DNA of 39,284 nucleotides from JBBQWZ01 sp043788745 (GTDB taxonomy: Bacteria > Acidobacteriota > Terriglobia > Bryobacterales > Bryobacteraceae): the NCBI GenBank assembly GCA_043788745.1, contig JAYVTO010000195.1, positions 1-39,284 on the forward strand, written 5' to 3'. The translations under genes and the position numbers were made by a program. This document shows positions 25,288 through 33,228 of the stretch, one piece after another (the stretch's first letter is position 1; the number at the start of each line of letters is the position of its first letter). Below the pieces are notes generated by a model. That model saw only the letters and a list, made by a program, of their open reading frames with translations, was not told the DNA's origin and did not search any database.

Positions 25288-25338
25288 CCGCTGGAAAGCA
25301 GGTGCGCACTGAGGGTCGGGGTTATAGTGATCCGCTCA

Positions 25339-25670
25339 CTCTCCAGAAACCACCCTGTGTCGCGGTAGGGACGGCCATCGCGGACCGTCCCCCGCACAGA
25401 TCCGTACGAGCGGAGCTACCACATACGGCTCCTTCCTTGGATACGAGCGTCCGAGTTTACGCTTCGACGGCCACCTCACGATGCTCGCCGCAAAACTCGG
25501 GGTCAGGATGGTTCGCTATTCCTTTCCTGTAGGGCTCTTGCATCCCCTACGACATGCCGGTTTATCCCGGCGCACAAGTTGTTGAATTCTGGTAGCAGCA
25601 GGGCGGGCCGCCGGCTGGTAAATCCGCTCCCGACGCGGCCCTCCGGGCCGCTCTCCAGGAACCACCTTGT
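25339..25670. repeat. 20-bp direct repeats bracketing the intron relic region
   Basis: 25339-25358 (ctctccagaaaccaccctgt) and 25651-25670 (ctctccaggaaccaccttgt) match at 18 of 20 positions. The first lies at the 3' boundary of the intron relic as read on the minus strand. They may be repeated exon-like sequence or copies of a local intergenic repeat. Confidence 0.6.
25359..25575 (-). mobile_element. Group II intron relic without reverse transcriptase
   Basis: Read on the minus strand, 25575-25571 is GTGCG, the group II 5' end, followed by a short hairpin. At 25431-25399 is a domain V-like element: GAGCCGTAT pairing with GTACGGATC, with the AGC triad, a 2-base bulge (TC) and a GTGG/CCGC apical stem; one G-A mismatch disturbs the basal stem. 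A hairpin GGGACGG/CCGTCCC follows (domain VI-like), then TACCGCGAC with a possible AC end near 25359. The element is about 217 bases, too short for a working intron, and it has no maturase frame; most of domains I to IV are gone. Confidence 0.6.
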
Positions 25671-25725
25671 AAGTGATTGAATTTTGGTGTATCGGTTCGG
25701 GGCCGACGCGGGGTCCGCTTACTGC

Positions 25726-25785
25726 GCGCGACCTAACGGTCGCGCCTCGTTCGCAACCCCGCTGTTTAGGGCCGGGGCTAGAACG
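25726..25785. repeat. Intergenic palindromes next to alr
   Basis: GCGCGACC-taac-GGTCGCGC (25726-25745) is a perfect 8-4-8 palindrome and the closest relative of the units repeated at 933-1056. CCCCG (25757-25761) and CGGGG (25773-25777) form a second stem, followed by gggctagaacg as at 24581-24591. Both lie at the 3' end of alr. Confidence 0.65.
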
Positions 25786-25825
25786 AGAGTCGTTCGCCGA
25801 AGCAATCCCGGGTTTCAGCTATAGC

Positions 25826-27010
25826 CTAGACGTAGACGCGCTTGACTCGGGCGCTGATTCCGCAGAGGACACTGTAGGAGATGGTGCCGGCGAGTTTTGC
25901 GATTTCCTGGGCATCCATGCTGGCGTCGCCTTCGCGACCGAGTAGCGTCACGACGTCGCCCGCCTTCATCTGTGGGCAGGGCGTTGCGTCGATCGTGGTG
26001 ACATCCATTGAGACGGCACCTAGGATTGGCAGGAGGCGCCCGTCGAAAATCACCTTGCCTTTGTTTGACAGGCGATGGGGAACGCCGTCGGCGTACCCGG
26101 CTCCGAGGATGGCGATGCGCATGGGTTTCGGGGCGCGGAACATGGCTCCGTAGCCGACTTGCGCGCCTTCGGGAATTTCCTTGACGAGCAGGACGCGGGC
26201 TTTCCAGGTCAACGCGGGCCTAACGGAGAGTTCGGCGCCTGGGGCGCTGCCGCGCGTGGGTGAGACGTAGCCGTAGATGGCTTGCCCCGGGCGGACTATA
26301 TTTCCCGAGGCGTTTCGGCGGCCATACGCCACTGGAATCGTGCTCGATGAGTGCACGTACCGCGGCTTGACACCGGCTGCCGCCAGGGCCTCGCGGAGCG
26401 CCTGGAAGTAGGCGGTTTGTTCTTCGGTTTGCGTCGAGTTGTAGTTGGCCGACGACGCGAAGTGGGTCATCAGGCCTTCGAGCCTGGCGCTGGATTGCCT
26501 GGCTAAGACGGTTTCCGCGATCTCCTGAGCAGTGGCGCGCGTGCCGAGGCGCCCCATGCCGGAATCGATCTTGAGGTGATATCCGCAGATGCCTCCGAGC
26601 GAAGAGGCAAGGCGAGCGAGGTCTTCGATCTCGGACCGCGCGTGAAGCACTGGCGTGAGGCCCTTGCGCAACAGATCTTCGCGCCACGAAGCGGAGAAAT
26701 CGGCCATGACGAGAATACGTGCAGCGACTCCGGCGTCGCGGAGGGCGACGCCCTCTTCGGCATTCGAAACGGCCAGCCACGTGGCGCCCGCTTTCTCAAG
26801 GACCTTGGCGACTTCGGTCGCGCCGTGGCGGTAGGCGTCGGCCTTGACGACCGGCATGACTTCGACGGCAGGTCCGCATACGTCACAGACAGCGCGAAAG
26901 TTGTCGGCGATTCGCTGGCGAGAGACTTCGACCCAGGATCGATACCGGGCCGTTTCGGAGACGGATGAATCTGAGGTCATAGGACTATTGTAAGAACTCT
27001 CTGTGTGCAC
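25826..27010 (-). CDS. alr: Alanine racemase
   Basis: 394 residues from a GTG at 27010; ATG at 26980 (Met11) is an equally good start and gives a length nearer the family norm. The PLP lysine is K56 in VVKADAYRHG, R154 is in GMGRLG, the second catalytic residue is Y287 in VGYGAMF, and GAGYADGVPHRLSN and SMDVTTID are family motifs. The enzyme makes D-alanine for peptidoglycan in the cytoplasm. It stands alone between the repeat region and the glycan gene cluster. Confidence 0.95.
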   Translation of the reverse strand: MHTESSYNSPMTSDSSVSETARYRSWVEVSRQRIADNFRAVCDVCGPAVEVMPVVKADAYRHGATEVAKVLEKAGATWLAVSNAEEGVALRDAGVAARILVMADFSASWREDLLRKGLTPVLHARSEIEDLARLASSLGGICGYHLKIDSGMGRLGTRATAQEIAETVLARQSSARLEGLMTHFASSANYNSTQTEEQTAYFQALREALAAAGVKPRYVHSSSTIPVAYGRRNASGNIVRPGQAIYGYVSPTRGSAPGAELSVRPALTWKARVLLVKEIPEGAQVGYGAMFRAPKPMRIAILGAGYADGVPHRLSNKGKVIFDGRLLPILGAVSMDVTTIDATPCPQMKAGDVVTLLGREGDASMDAQEIAKLAGTISYSVLCGISARVKRVYV

Positions 27011-27088
27011 TTAGTACCGAAAAAACCAACTAATTACCCGTGTGCCATACAGGGAGAGACTGCATTCTAGGGGTGCGAGCAAACCCTT

Positions 27089-27340
27089 ATGAAACTGATC
27101 CTGACATTCGCTCTTGTTCTTTTCGTCCAGTTGCTGCAGCCGCTGACGGGCGGGTGGGGGCTAATGCATTTCGACGGTCCGACATACCTGTGGATGGCAA
27201 TCAGCGCGCTCGCGATTGCATCCATGAGCGACGATCGCGCGGCTAGCGGCCCGCAGGTTCGCCAGACCGTGCCGAACGCACTCCGCGATTCCTCATTTTC
27301 CAGCTCTCGTTCTTTCCTCTCTCCGAACCAATCCCTGTAG
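27089..27340 (+). CDS. Possible small membrane protein
   Basis: 83 residues: MKLILTFALVLFVQLLQPLTGGWGLMHFDGPTYLWMAISALAIASM, which would give two hydrophobic segments, then a polar tail. The last 48 bases overlap the 3' end of the opposite-strand glycosyltransferase. No strong ribosome site and no family recognised; coding is plausible from the hydrophobic pattern only. Confidence 0.35.
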   Translation: MKLILTFALVLFVQLLQPLTGGWGLMHFDGPTYLWMAISALAIASMSDDRAASGPQVRQTVPNALRDSSFSSSRSFLSPNQSL

Positions 27341-28423
27341 TAAACCTTCGTAGGCAGCGGTCACGGCCTCCCAGCTGTACCGCTGCCTCACTCTTTCGAC
27401 TGCTTTCTCCTGAAACCCGTTTCGTTCGGCTTCACTCATCTCCAAAACAGCTTGCATGGTTGCGGCCAAGTTGGCGTGGGTAAATGGCAGTCCGGCGTCT
27501 CCGGCGACCTCGGCGTTCTCCGGCGTATCGAGGTAGAGGGTGAGTGCGCCGCGACCCATGGCTTCGATGAGTGCGGGATGCGTTCCGCCGACTTCGGTGG
27601 CATGGATGTAGGCGAAGCAGTGAGAACCAAGTTCGCGATAGCCCTGGCCGTAGATGGCGCCGGGTAAGACGACCCTTGGATCGCGGGTGTCGCGCACGCG
27701 GCGGATGTACTCGCTCGCGTAGGGAGCGTCGCCAATCAAGGCGAGTTTCTTCGAAGTGGAGACGGTCTCGAACGCTTCGCGCACAAGCAGGCCGTTATTC
27801 TCGGGCTCCATGCGGCTGACGTAGAGAAAGTACTCGCGGGGTTCGAGATTCAACTGCTCGATGGTGGTAAAAGTTTCGGCGCGCCCGGTGTCCGCGCCGT
27901 AGGCGATGAAGGTGGAGGGCTTTTTGTAGCGCTCGAGATAGTATTCTTCGATCTTCTCGGCGTCGGTGACGATCGCGGTCGGCAGGACGGTGGCGAGCCA
28001 CTCGGAAGCGAGATACCAGGCCTTGGCGAAGGCATTCCACTTTTTTCGTTTTCGCTCCAGGCCGTCGACGTTGAGTGCGACGGGGATGCCGGTAAGCCGC
28101 GGCAGGATGGTGAAGACGGCGTTGGCTGCGTTGCAGTACAGCGCGACGTCGCAGCGGCGGAACAGCACGTGCAGGGTGGAGAGCAAGGTGTGCGCGATGG
28201 TGTCGGTGTACTTGTGTTTCAGCGTGGGAAGGTAGACGAGGTCAACGCCGCGGAAGGGAGTGGGACTGCGTTCGCGGCAATAGACGGTGACGTGGTGGCC
28301 GCGGGAGACGAGGCGCGTCGAAAGTTCTTCGGCGAAGGTTTCGAATCCGCCGTAATTGGCGGGGATGCCACGGGTACCGAGAATGGCGATGTGAAGTGGC
28401 TTGCGGGGGGAGGGCGGCGTCAC
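27293..28423 (-). CDS. Family 4 glycosyltransferase (DUF1972-type, rhamnosyltransferase-like)
   Basis: 376 residues from GTG 28423. N-terminal DUF1972-type domain: HIAILGTRGIPANYGGFETFAEEL (about 11-34). C-terminal GT-B half with the donor-site motif and TEVGGTHPALIEAMGRGAL, the EAMGRG acidic site of GT4 enzymes. It transfers a sugar, by analogy often rhamnose or mannose, to a growing surface glycan in the cytoplasm. Overlaps the preceding glycosyltransferase by 4 bases (GTGA). Confidence 0.9.
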   Translation of the reverse strand: MTPPSPRKPLHIAILGTRGIPANYGGFETFAEELSTRLVSRGHHVTVYCRERSPTPFRGVDLVYLPTLKHKYTDTIAHTLLSTLHVLFRRCDVALYCNAANAVFTILPRLTGIPVALNVDGLERKRKKWNAFAKAWYLASEWLATVLPTAIVTDAEKIEEYYLERYKKPSTFIAYGADTGRAETFTTIEQLNLEPREYFLYVSRMEPENNGLLVREAFETVSTSKKLALIGDAPYASEYIRRVRDTRDPRVVLPGAIYGQGYRELGSHCFAYIHATEVGGTHPALIEAMGRGALTLYLDTPENAEVAGDAGLPFTHANLAATMQAVLEMSEAERNGFQEKAVERVRQRYSWEAVTAAYEGLLQGLVRREERTRAGK

Positions 28424-29478
28424 CGCGTGCTGATGCGCGCGGCGCGGGCTTTTGCGAGCACGCGCTGGGTTGGTTTGGGGGCAGGATAGCTGACAGGCTC
28501 GTAGTCGAACCAGCTGGCCATGTATTCATCGGAAACGCGTTTTCGGCGCATGATCTCGCCACGCTTGGCGAGTACGCGACCGAGGTTGCCTGCCAAATAC
28601 CAGAAGGCCTTGAGAGACGAATGTTCGTGGAGAAGGCAGGCGCCGAAAACAACGGCATCGCGCACGGTGATGGAGAAGAAATTGCGCCAGTAGAGGTGAC
28701 CGGAGATGTTCTTCACGCGCATTAGGAAGCGGTTTTTCACCGAGTGCATATTGATCTCGGGCGGCAGGGCGCGTCGATTGCCGGGTAGCACGTTGCGCAC
28801 GTGATAGCCGCGGGCGTGCGGCGTGTAGAGGCACTTCCAGCCCAGCAACTGCGCGCGCCACGCCACGTCGGCGTCCTCGCGGTAGACGAAGAAGTCCGGA
28901 TCAAAGAACTCTCCGAAGATCGATACGTCGTCGATCATGCCGCGGCGGTAGAGAGCGGCTGCGGCGGTGGCGCCGAACACATATTCAAAATTCAGGTAGT
29001 GGCCGTTGTCGACTTCCTGGCTGCCACGGTCGAGGTGGCGCAGCATCGGAGTGAAGTAAATGCCGGTGGAGTCAACGAGTTGTTTTTCGGGAAGGTCGAA
29101 GTTCGAGAGGATAGTGAGGAGCTTGCCGCAGACTGTGCCGATTTTCGGATCCACTTGGCCGGCGTCAACCATCATCTGGGTGAAGTTCGGCATCAGCACG
29201 ACGTCGGGGTTCAGGGTCAGGATCCAGTCGCCCGATGCAGCCGCGATGGCTTGGTTCTGCGCCGCCGCAAACCCAATGTTTTCTTCGTTGTGGATGACGC
29301 GGACGCGGTCCTCAAACTGCTCAATAATGTCCTGGGTTCCATCGACGGAGGCATTGTCGACGACGACGACTTCGAGACGCGGATATTTCTGGGCGAGGAC
29401 CGACTCCAGGCAGCGCTTAATGAAGCGACCGCTGTTAAACGTGACGATGGTGACCGAAACTGTTTCGTAATACGACAT
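28420..29478 (-). CDS. Family 2 glycosyltransferase (WbbL-like)
   Basis: 352 residues. GT-A fold opening SVTIVTFNSGRFIKRCLESVL, then VVVVDNASVDGTQDI and the metal-site region LTLNPDVVL, and FVYREDADVAWRAQLLGW. This branch includes rhamnosyltransferases of O-antigen and mycolyl-arabinogalactan synthesis. Separated by 12 bases from the upstream GT2 gene and overlapping the downstream GT4 gene by 4 bases, so it is in the same operon. Confidence 0.9.
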   Translation of the reverse strand: MSYYETVSVTIVTFNSGRFIKRCLESVLAQKYPRLEVVVVDNASVDGTQDIIEQFEDRVRVIHNEENIGFAAAQNQAIAAASGDWILTLNPDVVLMPNFTQMMVDAGQVDPKIGTVCGKLLTILSNFDLPEKQLVDSTGIYFTPMLRHLDRGSQEVDNGHYLNFEYVFGATAAAALYRRGMIDDVSIFGEFFDPDFFVYREDADVAWRAQLLGWKCLYTPHARGYHVRNVLPGNRRALPPEINMHSVKNRFLMRVKNISGHLYWRNFFSITVRDAVVFGACLLHEHSSLKAFWYLAGNLGRVLAKRGEIMRRKRVSDEYMASWFDYEPVSYPAPKPTQRVLAKARAARISTR

Positions 29479-29490
29479 TCGCCGATTCGC

Positions 29491-30435
29491 TTACCCGCGC
29501 ACCCTTCCCGTTTCATTCAACGCCAGCACGGGACGCGCCAAGGCCGGCGAGAACAAGGATAAAATTGCCAAACGGATCACCCTATAATATGCTCCGACGG
29601 AGCCCGTACTCCGCTGCCGAACTGTGTCCGAGACCAAGCGCAGTGAAGCGCCTAGGGCTACAGCCACGCAAACTCCCCGAAATGACACCGGGCGAAAGTG
29701 CTTCGAGGCATATCTTAGAAGGCTAGCATACCAGTAAGTGACGCGGCACGCCGCAGCCAGCGGTCGAATACTATGCCCGCCGCCGTGCCGTACTACAAGA
29801 GTCGGTTCATACGCCGCGCGGAACCCCATTTGATTGGCTCGTAGGCAGAAATCGACGTCTTCGAACCAGATCGGCCGGAAATCTTCGTCGAATCCGCCCG
29901 TCTTTCGCCACACTTCGCGCGCAAAGAAGAGGAAGGCACCGGCGGGTTGGTCGACCTCGCCCGGCTTATTAAGATCGAGGTCAAGATAACGGTAGCGCTT
30001 GTTCACCGGGTTGGCGGGCCAGAGTTGGTTAATACCGAGGACCTCGAAGATAAGCGAAAGCGCTGTTGGGAATCGCCTGACGCCGAACCCAACCTGGTCC
30101 TGGTTGTTGGAATCGACGAGCCGGCCTCCGAGGAGCGGGTGGTTCATCGTTGCGAGCGCAGCGAGCGTGCCAGGGAGCAGCTCCGTATCCGGATTCAGCA
30201 ACAAAAAAGCGTTTCCTTCGGACGCGCAGACGGCTTGGTTGACGGCGGTTGCGAAGCCGCGATTGACCGGATTGGCAATGAGGTGGGCATTTGGGTGGTT
30301 CGCCACGCGCTGGCGGGAATCGTCTTCGGAAGCGTTATCCACGACGACGACCGGAATGTTCCCCAGGGAACGGAGGCACGCGTCAACGACTTCGCCGGAG
30401 TTATAGGTTACGACAATGGCTGTTGGGGAACTCAT
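29491..30435 (-). CDS. Family 2 glycosyltransferase (WbbL-like)
   Basis: About 314 residues from ATG 30435, chosen because it overlaps the preceding stop by 4 bases (ATGA) and begins MSSPTAIVVTYNSGEVV; an upstream frame to 30468 has no family match. Contains VVVVDNASEDDSRQR, LLLNPDTELL (metal site) and WFEDVDFCLRANQMGF. A C-terminal hydrophobic stretch follows (GVCVAVALGASLRLVSD). Its role is sugar transfer in surface-glycan assembly. Confidence 0.9.
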   Translation of the reverse strand: MSSPTAIVVTYNSGEVVDACLRSLGNIPVVVVDNASEDDSRQRVANHPNAHLIANPVNRGFATAVNQAVCASEGNAFLLLNPDTELLPGTLAALATMNHPLLGGRLVDSNNQDQVGFGVRRFPTALSLIFEVLGINQLWPANPVNKRYRYLDLDLNKPGEVDQPAGAFLFFAREVWRKTGGFDEDFRPIWFEDVDFCLRANQMGFRAAYEPTLVVRHGGGHSIRPLAAACRVTYWYASLLRYASKHFRPVSFRGVCVAVALGASLRLVSDTVRQRSTGSVGAYYRVIRLAILSLFSPALARPVLALNETGRVRG

Positions 30436-31388
30436 GCGACAAGTCGAAAATAGGCCTTCCAGAACCAATCGAAGCCAGTCTCTTCCTGCAATCGGCGAAT
30501 CATCGCGTCACCTTCCGCGGTGATCCGGGCGACATCGCCAGGATACGGGAACCTTCGCAATCCGCGCGACCCGGCAAACCAGCCCCGAAGGAAGGCCCAA
30601 GCGCATCCGTGCCGGAGGCACAACAGACACCATAGCAATTGTCCGGCCACAACCGGTTTCCGGGGAAGCTCATGAAAGTAGATCCGCGTAAGCCATCTTT
30701 GGTTTCGGCTGATTCGAAAAACTGTATCCTTATTCCACTTGCCGAGCGTTGCGCTACCCAAATGGGTCGCGATCGCGACCGGCTCGTACCAGCCGCGGAT
30801 GTCCTTTAGGGCGCAGCGAAGGAAGAACTCTACATCCTCATAGTACGACTCGAACGCCTCTTCGAGAAATCCGACCTCTTCAAATACCGCGCGGCGAACG
30901 AGCACTGCTGTCAGGGGCGCGAACTGAACCGCGCCGGGGGTGCACCAAGCCGGAGCGTCCCTGCGTCCAGATCCACAGCGCCACGCGAATCCGCTGCGCG
31001 AAAGCGCGTCGAAGGTGCCATCCACCTGGCCGGGATCTCCGGCCTGCATCAATTTAGGGACGATGAATGCCGCCTCGGGATGGCGATCGGCCGCCGCGCG
31101 CATGGTCGCGAGCCAATCCGGCGGCAAACGGACGTCGTTGTTCACAATCAGTACCCACTCGCTGGACGCAGCACGAACACCGGCGTTGACAGCGGGGGCG
31201 AAGCCACGGTTCTCCGGCCAGGAGATCACTTCCGCTCCGGACGCGATACCGACCGCGTGCGAATCGTCCGAGGACCCGTTTTCGATCACGATGATTCGTT
31301 CGGGAGGAGCGGTTTGCGCGCGCAGATCAAGCAGAATGGTTTCGAGCAGGTCGCGGCGATTCCAGGTAGGAATGACGGCTGTGACCAC
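30432..31388 (-). CDS. Family 2 glycosyltransferase
   Basis: 318 residues from GTG 31388. Begins MVTAVIPTWNRRDLLETILLDLRAQ, followed by IIVIENGSSDDS, metal-site LIVNNDVRLPP and ESYYEDVEFFLRCALKDIRGW. Belongs to the same rhamnosyltransferase-like GT2 branch as its two neighbours, each with a slightly different specificity region. Starts 5 bases downstream of the dolichol-type GT2 gene. Confidence 0.9.
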   Translation of the reverse strand: MVTAVIPTWNRRDLLETILLDLRAQTAPPERIIVIENGSSDDSHAVGIASGAEVISWPENRGFAPAVNAGVRAASSEWVLIVNNDVRLPPDWLATMRAAADRHPEAAFIVPKLMQAGDPGQVDGTFDALSRSGFAWRCGSGRRDAPAWCTPGAVQFAPLTAVLVRRAVFEEVGFLEEAFESYYEDVEFFLRCALKDIRGWYEPVAIATHLGSATLGKWNKDTVFRISRNQRWLTRIYFHELPRKPVVAGQLLWCLLCLRHGCAWAFLRGWFAGSRGLRRFPYPGDVARITAEGDAMIRRLQEETGFDWFWKAYFRLVA

Positions 31389-31393
31389 GGCGG

Positions 31394-32062
31394 TTAGTCG
31401 AACCTTTTCTTGAACAGGAAGAGCAAGTTGGCAATTCCATCGCGCCAGGGATTCAGCTTGATCTCGCCGAGCCGCGAGGAATACTGAATCGAGATCTCGA
31501 CGAAGCGGAAGCCGCGCTTAATGGCTTCGATCTTTATCTCTTCGGAGAAGGCCATGCCGTCGGAGGTCAGTTTCAGCTTGGGTACGATTGCGCGGCGCAG
31601 AACCCACATACCGGTTTGCGAGTCGCGAACCCAGCGAAAGAAAAGGAACGAAGTGACGAGCGAAAGCACGATGTTGCCGAACTTGTGCTTTAGGCTCATG
31701 GCTTGGCGGTTGCGAACGGGAAAGCGCGAGGCGCTGAGGAAATCGGCCTCGAGGTGAATCATGGCCTCGAGCAGATAGGAGATCGCGTCGGCCGGATAGC
31801 TGTGATCGCCGTCGAGGGTGACGATGATGTCGCTGGTGGCCTGGGCGAATCCGGTCTTATAGGCGCGGCCGTAGCCGCGCACGGATTCGCGGATAACTTG
31901 CGCGCCCAACTCCTTTGCGACATCGGCTGTGCGGTCGGTCGAGCCGTTGTCGACGACGATTACCTCGTCGACGAAAGACGGCATGCTGCGCATCACTTTT
32001 TCGATACCCTGCTCCTCGTTCAGGCACGGGATGATGACCGTGATGCTCTGCTGCTTGTACAT
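31394..32062 (-). CDS. Polyprenyl-phosphate sugar transferase-like GT2
   Basis: About 222 residues from ATG 32062 (MYKQQSITVIIPCLNEEQGIEKVMR); ATG 32101 is possible but its GGAG abuts the start codon. Contains IVVDNGSTDRTADVAKELGAQV, VTLDGDHSYP (metal site), and SASRFPVRNRQAMSLKHKFGNIV and DSQTGMWVLRR, all typical of dolichyl/undecaprenyl-phosphate mannose or glucose synthases. It would charge a lipid carrier with a sugar or extend a lipid-linked glycan. First gene of this minus-strand block, divergent from the secreted protein at 32170. Confidence 0.88.
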   Translation of the reverse strand: MYKQQSITVIIPCLNEEQGIEKVMRSMPSFVDEVIVVDNGSTDRTADVAKELGAQVIRESVRGYGRAYKTGFAQATSDIIVTLDGDHSYPADAISYLLEAMIHLEADFLSASRFPVRNRQAMSLKHKFGNIVLSLVTSFLFFRWVRDSQTGMWVLRRAIVPKLKLTSDGMAFSEEIKIEAIKRGFRFVEISIQYSSRLGEIKLNPWRDGIANLLFLFKKRFD

Positions 32063-32169
32063 CGCTCGTCTCAGGATAGCCTTCAGTTGCGCGGCTCGCA
32101 TCTCCGGGAGGCGTTTTTTGTTCTTCGCCCTTCGTCTTTCCCGCCATTGGCTGCGTCTATGATGAAGAG

Positions 32170-32649
32170 ATGAAGTTCGCCACACCCGTCCTTCTGTTGG
32201 CTGCGCTGCAAATGATTGCCGCCGCCCCTGAGTTGAAGAATGTCCAATCGATTTACGTCCTGCCCATGACCTCGAGTCTGGATCAGTACGTGATCGACCG
32301 GATCGTCGCCAAAGGCCAGTTCACGGTGGTCACCGATCCGCAGAAGGCGGATGCCATCTTCACCGATCGCGTCGGCGAGGCCTTCGACAATAAGCTCGAC
32401 GACATCATGACGCCGAAAGCGGAGAAAAAGAAGAAGGACGAAGCCACGGAGAAAGACGGTGTCGGCGGTGGACCCATTGTCCGTCTGACGTCGTTTTCAA
32501 AGGGCCGAGGAACGGTCTTTCTCGTCGATCGCGTGTCGCGCAACGTGATTTGGTCGACCTACGCGCGCCCGAAGATATCGACGCCCGACGAATTGCATCA
32601 CATCGCCGATCAGATTATCGAGCGGCTCGAAAAGGCGCACAGCAAGTAA
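32170..32649 (+). CDS. Exported hypothetical protein
   Basis: 159 residues with a signal peptide (MKFATPVLLLAALQMIAAAPE). The mature part starts NVQSIYVLPMTSSLDQYVIDRIVAKGQFTVVTDPQKADAIF and ends RNVIWSTYARPK...LHHIADQIIERLEKAHSK; the middle is K/E-rich. The layout (a stress- or stat-like strand-helix opening, then VDRVSRNVIWSTYA) resembles small acidobacterial periplasmic proteins near DUF4136/FlgO-type folds, but I cannot assign a family. Its stop is followed at once by the HD-domain gene. Confidence 0.7.
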   Translation: MKFATPVLLLAALQMIAAAPELKNVQSIYVLPMTSSLDQYVIDRIVAKGQFTVVTDPQKADAIFTDRVGEAFDNKLDDIMTPKAEKKKKDEATEKDGVGGGPIVRLTSFSKGRGTVFLVDRVSRNVIWSTYARPKISTPDELHHIADQIIERLEKAHSK

Positions 32650-33228
32650 ATGCTTTCGGAGCGCTTCGAACAGGCTCTGTTCTACGCCACGCGGCTGCAC
32701 GCGCAGCAGCGGCGCAAGGGGTCGGACATTCCGTATGTTGCGCACCTGCTTTCGGTCGCAGCGCTGGCGCTGGAGCATGATGCCGATGAAGACGAAGCGA
32801 TCGCGGCGCTACTGCATGATGCTGTAGAGGATCAGGGGGGACCGCCGATTCTCATGGAGATTCGGCGACGCTTTGGCAGCAAAGTCGCGGATACAGTGGA
32901 GGGATGCACCGACGCGGACACGTATCCGAAACCGCCGTGGCGGCATCGCAAGGAAGTCTACATCGGTCACAAGCGAACGGCGTCGTCCTCCGTGCTGCTG
33001 GTCTGCGGCTGCGACAAACTGCACAACGCGCGGGCGCTGGTTTCGGACTACCGCATCGTTGGCGAAGATCTCTGGGAGCGCTTTACCGGCGGGCGCGCAG
33101 GCACTCTTTGGTATTACCGCGAGTTAGTGGGTACGCTGCGTGAGGCGGGCGGCGTTCCGCGGTTGATCGACGAATTGGATCGAACGGTCTCGGAGCTCGA
33201 GCGCATGGCGGCGACGCACTCCCGATAG
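32650..33228 (+). CDS. Small HD-domain hydrolase, SpoT/MESH1-like
   Basis: 192 residues; ATG follows the previous stop with no gap. The HD signature is complete: RRKGSDIPYVAHLLSVA (H32), ALLHDAVEDQGG (H56, D57), and CDKLHNARAL (D122, N126), the spacing of the (p)ppGpp hydrolase domain of SpoT and small alarmone hydrolases. There is no synthetase or TGS domain. It would hydrolyse ppGpp or a related nucleotide in the cytoplasm with Mn2+. The last 115 bases overlap the opposite-strand glycosyltransferase. Confidence 0.85.
   Translation: MLSERFEQALFYATRLHAQQRRKGSDIPYVAHLLSVAALALEHDADEDEAIAALLHDAVEDQGGPPILMEIRRRFGSKVADTVEGCTDADTYPKPPWRHRKEVYIGHKRTASSSVLLVCGCDKLHNARALVSDYRIVGEDLWERFTGGRAGTLWYYRELVGTLREAGGVPRLIDELDRTVSELERMAATHSR

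Noticed and set aside
32063..32185. Longer N-terminus for the polyprenyl-phosphate GT2 (start at 32185)
   Set aside because: The added residues are basic low complexity, overlap the divergent gene at 32170 and have no counterpart in the family.
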